From Candidatus Magasanikiibacteriota bacterium (GTDB taxonomy: Bacteria > Patescibacteriota > Patescibacteriia > Magasanikbacterales > UBA922), in contig JABIGQ010000033.1 of assembly GCA_018650085.1 (NCBI GenBank), forward strand, positions 1 through 36,071: 36,071 nucleotides of DNA. The letters are read 5' to 3'. The position numbers and the translations under genes are program-made. Numbering within the stretch: position 1 is the stretch's first letter; each line of letters opens with the position of its first letter. Below, in pieces: positions 6,557-13,500 of this stretch. A model generated the notes under the pieces. That model saw only the letters and a list, made by a program, of their open reading frames with translations. It searched no databases and was not told the DNA's origin.

Positions 6557-7105
6557 TTACGCTTTTATAATAATTGCTGTGATTTTATTTCCTTGGCGTT
6601 TTGCTTCTTGTTCGTATTTTAGTTGCATGTCTTCTGTGAGAAGTGCATGAAATTTTTCAATGACTTGATATGCAAGTGGTGTTTTATACCTCTCTGCTCC
6701 ACGGAGGATAATTTCTACTTTTACTTTATCTCCACGATCAAGAAACTTTGCAGCTTGTTTTTTCCTTGTGTCAAGATCTCCTGGACCAATGCGCATAGAA
6801 AGGCGGATTCCTTTTAGATCACTGACGTGAGATTTATTTTTTTGTTTTCTTGCTTCTTTTTCTTTTTGGTATTTAAAGTGTTTAAAGTCAAGAATTTTTG
6901 CAATAGGTGGCAGTGCTTTTGGGTTAATTTCTACTAAATCAAGTTCTTTTTCTTTTGCAAGATCTAGAGCTTCTTTCGTAGACATTACTCCCAAATTTGT
7001 CCCGTCTGCCCCAAGAACACGTATTTCTGTCGCTTCTATCTTATCATTGAGATTATATCTTGGGATAAGGGATTTTTGCGGTCGTCTTTTTCTAGATATT
7101 CTCAT
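6557..7105 (-). CDS. infC: Translation initiation factor IF-3
   Basis: 182 residues. The N-terminal domain (RYNLNDKIEATEIRVLGADGTNLGVMSTKEAL, then DLVEINPKALPPIAKILDF) and the linker (KYQKEKEARKQKNKSH) are followed by the C-terminal domain (KGIRLSMRIGPGDLDTRKKQAAKFLDRGDKVKVEIILRGAE). IF-3 binds the 30S subunit, discriminates initiator tRNA and start codon and prevents premature 50S joining. The start is an ordinary ATG, not the rare AUU used for autoregulation in enterobacteria. No clear promoter is visible between it and the tmRNA terminator. Confidence 0.97.
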   Translation of the reverse strand: MRISRKRRPQKSLIPRYNLNDKIEATEIRVLGADGTNLGVMSTKEALDLAKEKELDLVEINPKALPPIAKILDFKHFKYQKEKEARKQKNKSHVSDLKGIRLSMRIGPGDLDTRKKQAAKFLDRGDKVKVEIILRGAERYKTPLAYQVIEKFHALLTEDMQLKYEQEAKRQGNKITAIIIKA

Positions 7106-7151
7106 AATTTTTTAAATTAGGATGTCTGAAGTGTGTTAATTTATTTAATAC

Positions 7152-7173
7152 AAAAAATGGCGTAGCCATTTTT
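7152..7173 (-). terminator. Terminator of tmRNA
   Basis: On the minus strand AAAAATGGC, loop TAC, GCCATTTTTT, immediately after the tRNA-like 3' end. Confidence 0.85.
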
Positions 7174-7175
7174 CG

Positions 7176-7592
7176 TGGAGATGCCGGGAATCGAACCCGG
7201 GTCTAGATCGGGTTACCTATGTACTCTACATACATAGATGTTTTGTTATTTCATGTATTATCTAGAGAAAACATCAAAAAGATAATACACTAGTCCTGAT
7301 TTGGGTTCAGATCTCGTGTCAGGAGGCACAGAGATCCTACGCTCGCTGAGAGGGGAAACCCCTCTATGGTTGACACCGCTGATATGAATAGCGAGTATCT
7401 TCATGGCGATGGCTGTATGAACCCTTAGGCTACAGCAGGTGCGAATGCAGGGACGCTAAATGCTTGCGCAATAGCTCCTTTCACTCGACTGATAACGTTT
7501 GCACGTATCAAGTTGTCCCTGATTTACAAGAGAGAACAATCTTGGCATGCATACATAGATAACAAATCCGTCTATCGAAGCCTGTCATCCCC
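7176..7592 (-). ncRNA. ssrA: Transfer-messenger RNA
   Basis: On the minus strand the 5' end GGGGATGACAGGCTTCGA pairs with CATCTCC at the 3' end, and the T arm reads CCGGGTTCGATTCCCGG. The CCA is not encoded; the sequence reads ACGA. The tag frame runs from the resume codon GCA at 7502-7500 to TAA at 7427-7425. It encodes 25 residues, starting ANVISRVK and ending PAFAPAVA, a hydrophobic alanine-rich end typical of degradation tags. Pseudoknot-forming GC segments (for example GAGGGGTTTCCCCTC) lie between tag and 3' end. It rescues stalled ribosomes together with SmpB, whose gene lies directly upstream on the same strand. Confidence 0.95.
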
Positions 7593-7630
7593 GCGAAAAG
7601 TGGCGCTTGTGTGTAAGTATCACTTTTCGC
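7593..7630 (-). other. Hairpin abutting the mature 5' end of tmRNA
   Basis: GCGAAAAGTG (7630-7621 on the minus strand) pairs perfectly with CACTTTTCGC (7602-7593), which ends exactly at the base before the mature G of tmRNA. It probably helps define the RNase P cleavage site or shields the precursor. An alternative is a weak end structure for the smpB transcript, but no T tract follows. A possible tmRNA promoter lies further upstream (TTACAA, 19 bases, TATAAT, about 7684-7654). Confidence 0.55.
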
Positions 7631-7668
7631 AAGGACAAATGCTTATATATTAAATTATAATGAACTTG

Positions 7669-7739
7669 TAAGGGAGGTTTGTAAAATAGAACATAAATTA
7701 TAAAATTATAAATTCATGCTATTTTACAAACCTCCCTTA
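7669..7739 (-). repeat. Perfect 21-bp inverted repeat spanning the smpB stop codon
   Basis: Bases 7669-7689 and 7719-7739 are exact reverse complements separated by 29 AT-rich bases. The right arm contains the last three codons and the stop codon of smpB. The mRNA would end in a very stable hairpin that buries the stop codon. No T tract follows it on the minus strand, so it is not a standard terminator. Confidence 0.75.
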
Positions 7740-8173
7740 AACATTCGTCTGTCTTCTCGATCTTGCTCTCGTTTTTTTATGGTTTGACGTTTGTCAAATT
7801 GTTTTTTTCCACGTGCAATACCGATTTCCATCTTTATCTTTCGTCCCTTAGTATACACAGAAAGTGGGATGATTGTCAAGCCTTTTTCCTGTGATTTTCC
7901 TCTTAAATAAGCGATTTCTTTCTTTTTTAATAATATGGCTCTGGAGCGTTCTGGATCATAATCTGCTATATTACTTGCGTATTTGTATTTTGGAATATGT
8001 AGATTTGTTAATTGTGGGGTATTTTTATGAAAAGTGACATAAGATCCTGCCATGCGTATATTTCCTGTTCTAAGTGATTTTACCTCTTGTCCGGTCAATA
8101 CTAAACCAGCCTCGAGTGTATCTAGGATCTCATAATCAAATCGTGCTTTTTTGTTTTTTCCAAGTGTTGGCAT
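7724..8173 (-). CDS. smpB: SsrA-binding protein SmpB
   Basis: 149 residues from MPTLGKNKKARFDYEILDTL. I prefer this start to a Met 15 codons upstream because it matches the family start and the longer version would begin at or above the promoter (8190-8218). LEAGLVLTGQEVKSLRTGNIRMAGSYV, IPKYKYAS..YDPERSRAILLKKKEI and GLTIIPLSVYTKGRKIKMEIGIARGKKQFDKRQTIKKR are diagnostic. The C-terminal tail (REQDREDRRMFKGGL) is the part that enters the mRNA channel. It binds tmRNA, encoded just downstream. An AAGG precedes the ATG. Confidence 0.97.
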   Translation of the reverse strand: MPTLGKNKKARFDYEILDTLEAGLVLTGQEVKSLRTGNIRMAGSYVTFHKNTPQLTNLHIPKYKYASNIADYDPERSRAILLKKKEIAYLRGKSQEKGLTIIPLSVYTKGRKIKMEIGIARGKKQFDKRQTIKKREQDREDRRMFKGGL

Positions 8174-8189
8174 AGGACCTTGCTTATTG

Positions 8190-8218
8190 ATTGTATATAT
8201 TGTACTATATACAGCCAA
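8190..8218 (-). promoter_or_regulatory. Promoter of smpB
   Basis: On the minus strand TTGGCT (8218-8213), a 17-base spacer and TACAAT (8195-8190), giving a leader of about ten bases before the chosen ATG. A second candidate (TTGCAA, 17, TATACA) lies slightly upstream. It overlaps the divergent promoter of the membrane-protein gene. Confidence 0.6.
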
Positions 8219-8229
8219 TAATGTATACT
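8200..8229 (+). promoter_or_regulatory. Promoter of the 8257 membrane-protein gene
   Basis: TTGTAC (8200-8205), an 18-base spacer and TATACT (8224-8229). It overlaps the smpB promoter on the other strand, so the two could compete. Confidence 0.6.
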
Positions 8230-8256
8230 ATATTTATATTATTTTTGCAAGACAGT

Positions 8257-9027
8257 ATGAATACTCCATTGACAATAGGTACTGGCGTAGGTGTAATAAG
8301 TTTTATTGCATTGCTATTAATCCATAGATTTCCATCACTGGCAATATTTTTTCCTGTGATGATCTTTTTTATTGGGGGACTTATGCTAGCGTACTGGTAT
8401 ATAGATATTCGACATGGATGGAAGTATCCTGTATTTCCTCATATTATTGTGACGGTATTATCTCTATTTGCATTATTATCTATCTTGGAGTTGCCTCAAC
8501 TGCGTTATATGCTTATGCTCATTATAGCGGCAATACTGGGGATATGTTATGGATGGGGAATGAATCAAGAGGACGCTACATGGAAGAGTGAGAAACCTTT
8601 TCGTCGTTTTGTTGCTATTATTGTTGCTTTGGACGCATATGCAGTGATGTCATTCTTTTTTGCTCTGGCATCTTTTGATCCTTCTCCTAGGCTTCCTTTA
8701 ATATTTACTATACTTGGTGGAGCTTTATTTGCGGGTATGTCACTTCTTATGTGGCGATTGTATTTTTTTGTAAAAATAAAGGCTTTTATATTTTGGATGG
8801 TTATTATGGGGATTATGAGTGTAGAGATTATTTGGGTGGTGCACTTTCTTCCCTTTGGGCCTACTGTATTAGCCCTTCTTACTACTTGGCTTTGGTATGT
8901 TGCACAGTTATTGGTTCGGTTTCATTTTTCTTCTCGTGGGATTGTCTGGGAGCGTCAGAAATTCTTCCTTATTGCAAATAGTATACTATTTGTGTTATTG
9001 TTATGGCTATTCGTAAGGTGGGTGTAA
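8257..9027 (+). CDS. Polytopic membrane protein of unknown function
   Basis: 256 residues from MNTPLTIGTGVGVISFIALL. An in-frame Met 22 codons upstream lies inside the predicted promoter and is unlikely. About eight hydrophobic segments are spread over the whole length, with short loops (YWYIDIRHGWKYP, NQEDATWKSEKPFRR, FSSRGIVWERQK). No catalytic motif or transporter signature is visible. It is followed after 19 bases by the HtrA-like gene and probably forms an operon with it, so a role in envelope protein handling is possible but unsupported. Confidence 0.75.
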   Translation: MNTPLTIGTGVGVISFIALLLIHRFPSLAIFFPVMIFFIGGLMLAYWYIDIRHGWKYPVFPHIIVTVLSLFALLSILELPQLRYMLMLIIAAILGICYGWGMNQEDATWKSEKPFRRFVAIIVALDAYAVMSFFFALASFDPSPRLPLIFTILGGALFAGMSLLMWRLYFFVKIKAFIFWMVIMGIMSVEIIWVVHFLPFGPTVLALLTTWLWYVAQLLVRFHFSSRGIVWERQKFFLIANSILFVLLLWLFVRWV

Positions 9028-9046
9028 GTAATCATAATATAAATAC

Positions 9047-10141
9047 ATGAAAATATTTCCTCCACATTTGCCACCACGTGCATGTCGTGTGCCGTTTAGA
9101 AGAGCATATCAGTCTGTCCCTTTGATATTGGCATTTTTTTTGATTGCAATATTAAGCGCATTTACTACTACTATGGGAGCGATTGCTTGGTTTATGCCAT
9201 TTCAATATATGTCACAACCAGGTATAACTGTGGTTCGAGCGCCTGGGGAAGGAACAGAAGTTAAACTATTAGATGAATTGGTACAACAACAAGTAAAGAA
9301 GAGGATTGTTCATATATATGATACTCGTGAGAAGCTAGGTGGTGCGTATTATGCTACTGGAGCAAAAAAAGGTACAGCAATGATTCTGAGTGCAGAGGGT
9401 TGGGCAACCATGCTATTACCTACGTATACGTGGGGAGAAGAGTATTTTTGGGAGGTTGTAGATTATCAGGGACGTGTGTATAAGGTCTCATCTCTTGTGC
9501 GTGATTCTGCTACTGATATTGTGTATTTTCGTATGAATGGAGATAGATTCCGTGGAGATGTAAGTTTCCCAGATTGGGATATGCTAGATGTGAAAGATGT
9601 ATTATGGAGCCCAAATAATTTGGAGAGGTCAATGATGTTAGGTGATATAGATATATTATCTAATGAAAAATCATTTCTATTAACGAAAGAACATGCAGCA
9701 TATACAGTTTCTACTTTAGATGGAGATGAGTTGCCAGTATATGATCCTTTGATTTTAAAAAACGGAGCTTTTGTTGGATTTTTGAGAAAAGATGGGACAG
9801 TATTACCATCATGGTATGTATCTGCACAATTAGTATCCTTATTTGAAACAGGGACGGTAGGTTATAGTGGTATTCCTGTGAAGGGGACTGTTGTAGATCA
9901 TAGTGTAAATGGGGAGCATGTGTATGAAGTGGTTTCTGGATTTTTTGTGTCATTTCTTCCGTATCAGTTATATGGTGGTGGTTTGCTCCTGCATGATGTG
10001 ATTATAGAGGTAGAGGGACAGCCGTTTCATATATATGAAACACAAAGAGATATATTGTTAGATGAACATGATACTGTGCATATGCGTGTATTACGTGGTG
10101 GAGAGATGATAGATGTAGATGTAAAGAAGGTGCGGTTGTAG
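9047..10141 (+). CDS. Membrane-anchored HtrA/trypsin-like protein with PDZ domain, predicted inactive protease
   Basis: 364 residues. Positively charged N-terminus, one transmembrane anchor (about residues 26-49), then a trypsin-like double barrel and a C-terminal PDZ-like domain (LLLHDVIIEVEGQPFH, TVHMRVLRGGEMIDVDVKKV). Typical HtrA landmarks can be aligned. GTAMILSAEGWATMLLPTY replaces the motif holding the catalytic His (T-x-x-H-V), and DSATDIVYFRM keeps the Asp region. LPVYDPLILKNGAFVGF replaces GNSGGPLxxxxGxVxGI, so the catalytic Ser is lost. I therefore predict a pseudoprotease, perhaps a scaffold or sensor on the outer face of the membrane. Probably co-transcribed with the membrane protein upstream. 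Confidence 0.7.
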   Translation: MKIFPPHLPPRACRVPFRRAYQSVPLILAFFLIAILSAFTTTMGAIAWFMPFQYMSQPGITVVRAPGEGTEVKLLDELVQQQVKKRIVHIYDTREKLGGAYYATGAKKGTAMILSAEGWATMLLPTYTWGEEYFWEVVDYQGRVYKVSSLVRDSATDIVYFRMNGDRFRGDVSFPDWDMLDVKDVLWSPNNLERSMMLGDIDILSNEKSFLLTKEHAAYTVSTLDGDELPVYDPLILKNGAFVGFLRKDGTVLPSWYVSAQLVSLFETGTVGYSGIPVKGTVVDHSVNGEHVYEVVSGFFVSFLPYQLYGGGLLLHDVIIEVEGQPFHIYETQRDILLDEHDTVHMRVLRGGEMIDVDVKKVRL

Positions 10142-10196
10142 TTTTGTTTTATATAAGAGAAGAAAAATATTGAATATTTAGTTTAATTTATATTTT

Positions 10197-10400
10197 ATGT
10201 CTTATAAACAAAAAATACAATTATTATGGTTAGATGCATCAGAAGTTACTGATGATATGAGAAAGAAAATTATTGAAACAAAAAAAATGGCTAAATCTGA
10301 ATTTATTGATATAAATGAAGAGTGGGAAGAAGTAGTAGATTTTACACATATACAGGATGGGGGAGTTGGTATAGGAGATGTTATAACTGCATTGTCATAA
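10197..10400 (+). CDS. Small acidic hypothetical protein, 67 residues
   Basis: It begins MSYKQKIQLLWLDASEVTDD. The protein is hydrophilic and mixed-charge, with no signal peptide and no recognised motif. The start lies 55 bases after the HtrA-like gene with no SD. Its stop codon touches a dispersed repeat (10400-10445). Coding is plausible from length and composition but not certain. Confidence 0.45.
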   Translation: MSYKQKIQLLWLDASEVTDDMRKKIIETKKMAKSEFIDINEEWEEVVDFTHIQDGGVGIGDVITALS

Positions 10401-10445
10401 AGTATGGGATTGCCCGTTGTCCTATCGGCAACTCGCAATGACGTG
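10400..10445 (+). repeat. Dispersed palindromic repeat, copy R1
   Basis: This is the near-perfect reverse complement of 11169-11215 and contains GGGATTGC...GCAATGACGTG. It belongs to the CGTCATTGCGAG/GCAATCCC type of intergenic repeat that is seen in many bacterial genomes. Confidence 0.8.
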
Positions 10446-10450
10446 TGGTA

Positions 10451-10480
10451 TTGATTCATATTACATAGCTCTGATATAAC
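10451..10480 (+). promoter_or_regulatory. Promoter of the Wzz-like gene
   Basis: TTGATT (10451-10456), an 18-base spacer and TATAAC (10475-10480). The predicted start at about 10487 argues against the Met at 10485 as the initiation codon. Confidence 0.5.
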
Positions 10481-10538
10481 TAGCATGAGAACAGAAAATA
10501 ATGTATACTATAGATACATTATTTTTTTACATTTTTTT

Positions 10539-11144
10539 ATGCATTCACCTGTACGTATTTTAATAAAACGAAAGATTTTTTTATTGTTTGTTGGATTAAG
10601 TGTTGCGATATTATCTTTTCTAGTGACTATCATTATGCCACTGGAGTATCGTGCAGATGCAGATTTGTTAATTATTTCAAAAACAAGATATGGAGTAGAT
10701 CCATATACGGTTATAAAATCAGCAGAACGAGTGGGGGAGAATTTAGCACAAATTGTTTCTACAGATGATTTTTATAAAAAAGTAATTGATCAGCCGGGAT
10801 ATAATTTAGATACAGAAAAATTACAAGCGTTATCTCCTAGGGAAAGAAGAAAAAAATGGGGGAAAACAGTAAATGCGTCTGTAGTATTTGGGACAGGGAT
10901 ACTGCGTGTGAGTGCGTATAATGAAAATAATGAGCAGGCAAATGCATTTGCAGGGGCTGCGGTAGATGCGCTTGTGGCGCAAGGATGGGAATATGTAGGT
11001 GGAGATGTCACTATGAAGATAGTAAATCGTCCTGTGGTGACTCGTTTTCCTGTGCGCCCAAATATGATTGTTAATGTGGTGTTAGGATTTATTGTAGGTG
11101 TATTGCTTGCTGGAGTATTGGTGTTGAGAAAGAGGTTTTTGTAA
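10539..11144 (+). CDS. Wzz/YveK-like polysaccharide chain-length or export membrane protein
   Basis: 201 residues from MHSPVRILIKRKIFLLFVGL; an upstream Met at 10485 would extend it by 18 residues but coincides with the predicted transcript start. Two transmembrane helices bracket an extracytoplasmic domain (YRADADLLIISKTRYGVDPYTVIKSAERVGENLAQIVSTDDFYKKV, then GILRVSAYNENNEQANAFAGAAVDALV), the layout of chain-length determinant proteins. A proline lies before the second helix (VRPNMIVNVVLGFIVG). No tyrosine-kinase domain is attached. Role inferred: modulating length or export of a surface polysaccharide, together with the O-antigen-ligase-like gene at 34372. Confidence 0.75.
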   Translation: MHSPVRILIKRKIFLLFVGLSVAILSFLVTIIMPLEYRADADLLIISKTRYGVDPYTVIKSAERVGENLAQIVSTDDFYKKVIDQPGYNLDTEKLQALSPRERRKKWGKTVNASVVFGTGILRVSAYNENNEQANAFAGAAVDALVAQGWEYVGGDVTMKIVNRPVVTRFPVRPNMIVNVVLGFIVGVLLAGVLVLRKRFL

Positions 11145-11168
11145 AGATATATTTTTTATTTATGAAAT

Positions 11169-11215
11169 CACGTCATTGCGAACTGCCGATAGGACAGTGC
11201 GGCAATCCCATACTT
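11169..11215 (+). repeat. Dispersed palindromic repeat, copy R2 (inverted relative to R1)
   Basis: CACGTCATTGCGAACTGCCG...GCGGCAATCCCATACTT, nearly identical to the reverse complement of R1. R1 and R2 flank the Wzz-like gene as inverted copies about 725 bases apart; R2 lies 13 bases before the GIY-YIG gene. Confidence 0.85.
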
Positions 11216-11228
11216 AAGCACAATAAAC

Positions 11229-11519
11229 ATGAAATTATATTATACATATATTTTAACAAATACTAAAAAGACAGTATTGTATGTAGGAGTAACACAAAAT
11301 ATACAAAAAAGAATGATTGAACATAAACAAGGCAAAGGTTCTCATTTTACAAAAAAGTATAATGTACATGTCTTGGTTTATGTCGAAAGGTATTATAGTA
11401 TAAAAGATGCAATAAGTAGAGAAAAACAATTAAAATCTGGTTCACGTGCGAAAAAGGAGTTTTTAATTAATAAAAGTAATCCAAAATGGGATGATTTATA
11501 TGAAAAGTGGATTTGCTGA
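11229..11519 (+). CDS. Small GIY-YIG nuclease-superfamily protein
   Basis: 96 residues. YYTYILTNTKKTVLYVGVTQNIQKRMIEHK is the GIY-YIG core (YTYI ... YVG), with the catalytic Arg in KRMIEHK. SREKQLKSGSRAKKEFLINKSNPKWDDL carries the conserved Glu and the C-terminal part shared by small stand-alone UvrC-like domains. It is a complete single-domain protein of usual size. It is surrounded by CGTCATTGCGAG-type repeats on both sides (11169-11215, 11557-11643), suggesting that nuclease and repeats are functionally linked. Direct biochemical roles of these small proteins are poorly known. Confidence 0.9.
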   Translation: MKLYYTYILTNTKKTVLYVGVTQNIQKRMIEHKQGKGSHFTKKYNVHVLVYVERYYSIKDAISREKQLKSGSRAKKEFLINKSNPKWDDLYEKWIC

Positions 11520-11556
11520 GATTAAGTTTTGGATCGCTTCATTGTTTCTCTTTTTT

Positions 11557-11643
11557 ACGTCATTGCGAGGAGGTACGACGAAGCAATCCCAGAGTTAAAT
11601 GCGATAAAGCATGGGATTGCCGCGCTGCGCTCGCAATGACGTG
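11557..11643 (+). repeat. Dispersed palindromic repeats, copies R3 and R4 as an inverted pair
   Basis: ACGTCATTGCGAGG...GAAGCAATCCC (11557-11591) and CATGGGATTGCCGCGCTGCG...GCAATGACGTG (11610-11643) face each other and can form one large cruciform or hairpin just after the GIY-YIG gene. Confidence 0.85.
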
Positions 11644-11780
11644 ATATATTGAGTGGAAATTTAAAAAAATATTATTTCCAAATAAAAAGTTTGCCTCTTC
11701 TTTATATAAAATTTTACAACCTAGATATTTTGATTATTTGGGAAATGAAGGAGTGCGCAGAAAGATTGAATATAAAAAAA

Positions 11781-11820
11781 GAAGGGTTTCCTTAGGTAAT
11801 TAGCCGTTTGGATTCCCTTC
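11781..11820 (+). other. Hairpin in the gene-free stretch 11644-12075
   Basis: GAAGGG...CCCTTC with an inner TCC/GGA pairing, followed by GTCTTTATTATTT. Possibly a weak terminator. Besides this, the stretch holds the inverted repeat and promoter listed next and no convincing gene. Confidence 0.4.
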
Positions 11821-11913
11821 GTCTTTATTATTTATAATATACATGAAAAAAAGGTTTTTGTCAATTTGTTGTCAGGTTCTGATTAGTTACTTTTAGGGTA
11901 TATTTAGGAAAAT

Positions 11914-11993
11914 TGTGTTTACATAGCACAGACTATGAAAATATGGTATAATTTTACTGGAGATATAAAAGTCTTGTTTTTTATGTAAACACA
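11914..11993 (+). promoter_or_regulatory. Perfect 12-bp inverted repeat ending at the -35 box of the large operon
   Basis: TGTGTTTACATA (11914-11925) and TATGTAAACACA (11982-11993) are exact reverse complements 56 bases apart. The right arm touches the -35 TTGACA at 11994. The spacing suits either a dimeric regulator bound at two half sites with DNA looping, or a long RNA stem if transcribed from the upstream TATAAT at 11947. Confidence 0.55.
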
Positions 11994-12022
11994 TTGACAA
12001 AAGGGCTTTTTTATGCTATAGT
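11994..12022 (+). promoter_or_regulatory. Promoter of the 12076-22129 operon
   Basis: TTGACA (11994-11999), a 17-base spacer and TATAGT (12017-12022). Predicted start about 12029, 47 bases ahead of the first gene. Confidence 0.85.
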
Positions 12023-12075
12023 GTATCGTTAATTAGAGGAATAATTAGTCATTTATTTATATATAATATCGTCAT

Positions 12076-12402
12076 ATGGCAGAGAAAACAGCGCAATTTG
12101 ATTTTTTTGCTGAGTATGTCTTGGGGTTACTTGAATCTTTTGGGTTAGTGGGGCTTACTGAGGACCAAATAAATACATATTTACCACAGTTAGTGGCACA
12201 GCTAGAACAGCGGGTGGGTATTACATTATTACCTAAGTTAAGTGATAAAGATGGAGATACATTTGCTCGTATGATAAGTACTCCTGAGGTGAGTGGAAAA
12301 GATTGGCAAGAATTCTGGAATAAGGCCGTCCCAAACTTTGAAGAAGAATTACATAAGATTCTTATTGATTTTAAAGAGGAGATGAAGACGTTTTTAGTAT
12401 AA
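12076..12402 (+). CDS. Small helical protein (possibly DUF5663-like), 108 residues
   Basis: MAEKTAQFDFFAEYVLGLLE opens an all-helical, acidic protein with the repeating pattern GLVGLTEDQINTYLPQLVAQLEQRVG and ending in an amphipathic helix (NFEEELHKILIDFKEEMKTFL). The look agrees with small helical domains common in CPR genomes that I associate, from memory and without proof, with DUF5663. No signal peptide or catalytic residues. First gene after the strong promoter at 11994. Confidence 0.65.
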   Translation: MAEKTAQFDFFAEYVLGLLESFGLVGLTEDQINTYLPQLVAQLEQRVGITLLPKLSDKDGDTFARMISTPEVSGKDWQEFWNKAVPNFEEELHKILIDFKEEMKTFLV

Positions 12403-12434
12403 TAGACTTATTATGAAACAAATTTAATTAAAAT

Positions 12435-13469
12435 ATGAGTAAATTAGTAAATAACAATGGGTATAAAAAATTAGTTTTTTGTATTACTGATATACTGGAG
12501 TTTGGACGTAAAAAAGTTTATTTGCAAGTAAACGATGTCTTGGCAAAAACATACTGGAATGTAGGGAAGCAGATTGTTGAATATGAACAAAAGGGATATA
12601 AAAAGGCAGAGTATGGTTTTGGGGTATTGAAAAATTTATCAAAAGATCTGACTCAGAAATTTGGTAGGGGGTTTTCAGTAGATAATCTGGAAAACATGAG
12701 AAAGTTTTATATAGTGTATCCAATTTCCGAGACACTGTCTCGGAAATCTCAGACACAGGCTGATCAATCGTTTAAACTTAGTTGGTCTCATTATGTCCGC
12801 TTAATGGCAATGAAAGATAACGATGAGCGTAGTTTTTATGAGATTGAATGTATTGAAAATAATTGGTCACTCCGTGAACTGAATCGTCAATTTGACTCGG
12901 CATTGTATCAAAGATTAGCTTTAAGCAAAGATAAAGCTGGAATTAAGAAATTATCAGAAAAAGGACAAGTAATTGAAAAAACAAGCGATAGTTTAAAAGA
13001 ACCGTACATTTTAGAATTTTTAGGAATTGAAGATTCCCATCAATATTCTGAAAGTGATTTGGAAACAGCCATTATTAATAATTTGGAGAAATTTCTTTTA
13101 GAACTAGGGAAAGGCTTTACATTTGTAGCTAGACAACAACGTATCACAAATGGTCCAGACCATTATTTTATTGATCTTGTTTTTTATAATCGATTGCTTC
13201 AATGTTTTGTTTTAATGGATTTGAAAATTGGAAAAATCAAACATCAAGATATTGGACAAATGCAGATGTACACGAATTATTATGATAGAGAAGTTAAAAT
13301 CAAAAAAGAAAATCCAACTATTGGAATTATTCTTTGTAGAGAAAATGATCATTTTGTGGTGAAATATTCATTGCCAAAAGAAGAAAATCAAATTTTTGCA
13401 AAAGAGTACAAACTTTATTTACCCAAAAAAGAGGAATTGGAGGCAGAAGTGAAAAAACTTTTGGATTAA
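12435..13469 (+). CDS. YhcG/DUF1016-family protein with C-terminal PDDEXK nuclease domain
   Basis: 344 residues. The N-terminal DUF1016 part reads VNDVLAKTYWNVGKQIVEYEQKG, KAEYGFGVLKNLSKDLTQKFGRGFS, NMRKFYIVYP. KLSWSHYVRLMAMKDNDERSFYEIECIENNWSLRELNRQFDSALYQRL follows, all characteristic. The C-terminal PDDEXK-like domain has the acidic residues in HYFIDLVFYNRLLQCFVLMDLKIGK (D and D-x-K) and QMQMYTNYYD. Family members are suspected nucleases or DNA-modification-associated proteins found in variable genome regions. A perfect palindrome of about 22 bases (12722-12744) lies inside the gene in the variable loop before KLSWSHY. The gene interrupts an otherwise CPR-specific operon and may be inserted cargo. 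Confidence 0.9.
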   Translation: MSKLVNNNGYKKLVFCITDILEFGRKKVYLQVNDVLAKTYWNVGKQIVEYEQKGYKKAEYGFGVLKNLSKDLTQKFGRGFSVDNLENMRKFYIVYPISETLSRKSQTQADQSFKLSWSHYVRLMAMKDNDERSFYEIECIENNWSLRELNRQFDSALYQRLALSKDKAGIKKLSEKGQVIEKTSDSLKEPYILEFLGIEDSHQYSESDLETAIINNLEKFLLELGKGFTFVARQQRITNGPDHYFIDLVFYNRLLQCFVLMDLKIGKIKHQDIGQMQMYTNYYDREVKIKKENPTIGIILCRENDHFVVKYSLPKEENQIFAKEYKLYLPKKEELEAEVKKLLD

Positions 13470-13500
13470 AAATTATTTTGTAATTTACATTAACATATAT

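Noticed and set aside
11557-11643. R3/R4 pair as a transcription terminator of the GIY-YIG gene
   Set aside because: No T tract follows, and the sequence belongs to a dispersed repeat family with copies in other positions.
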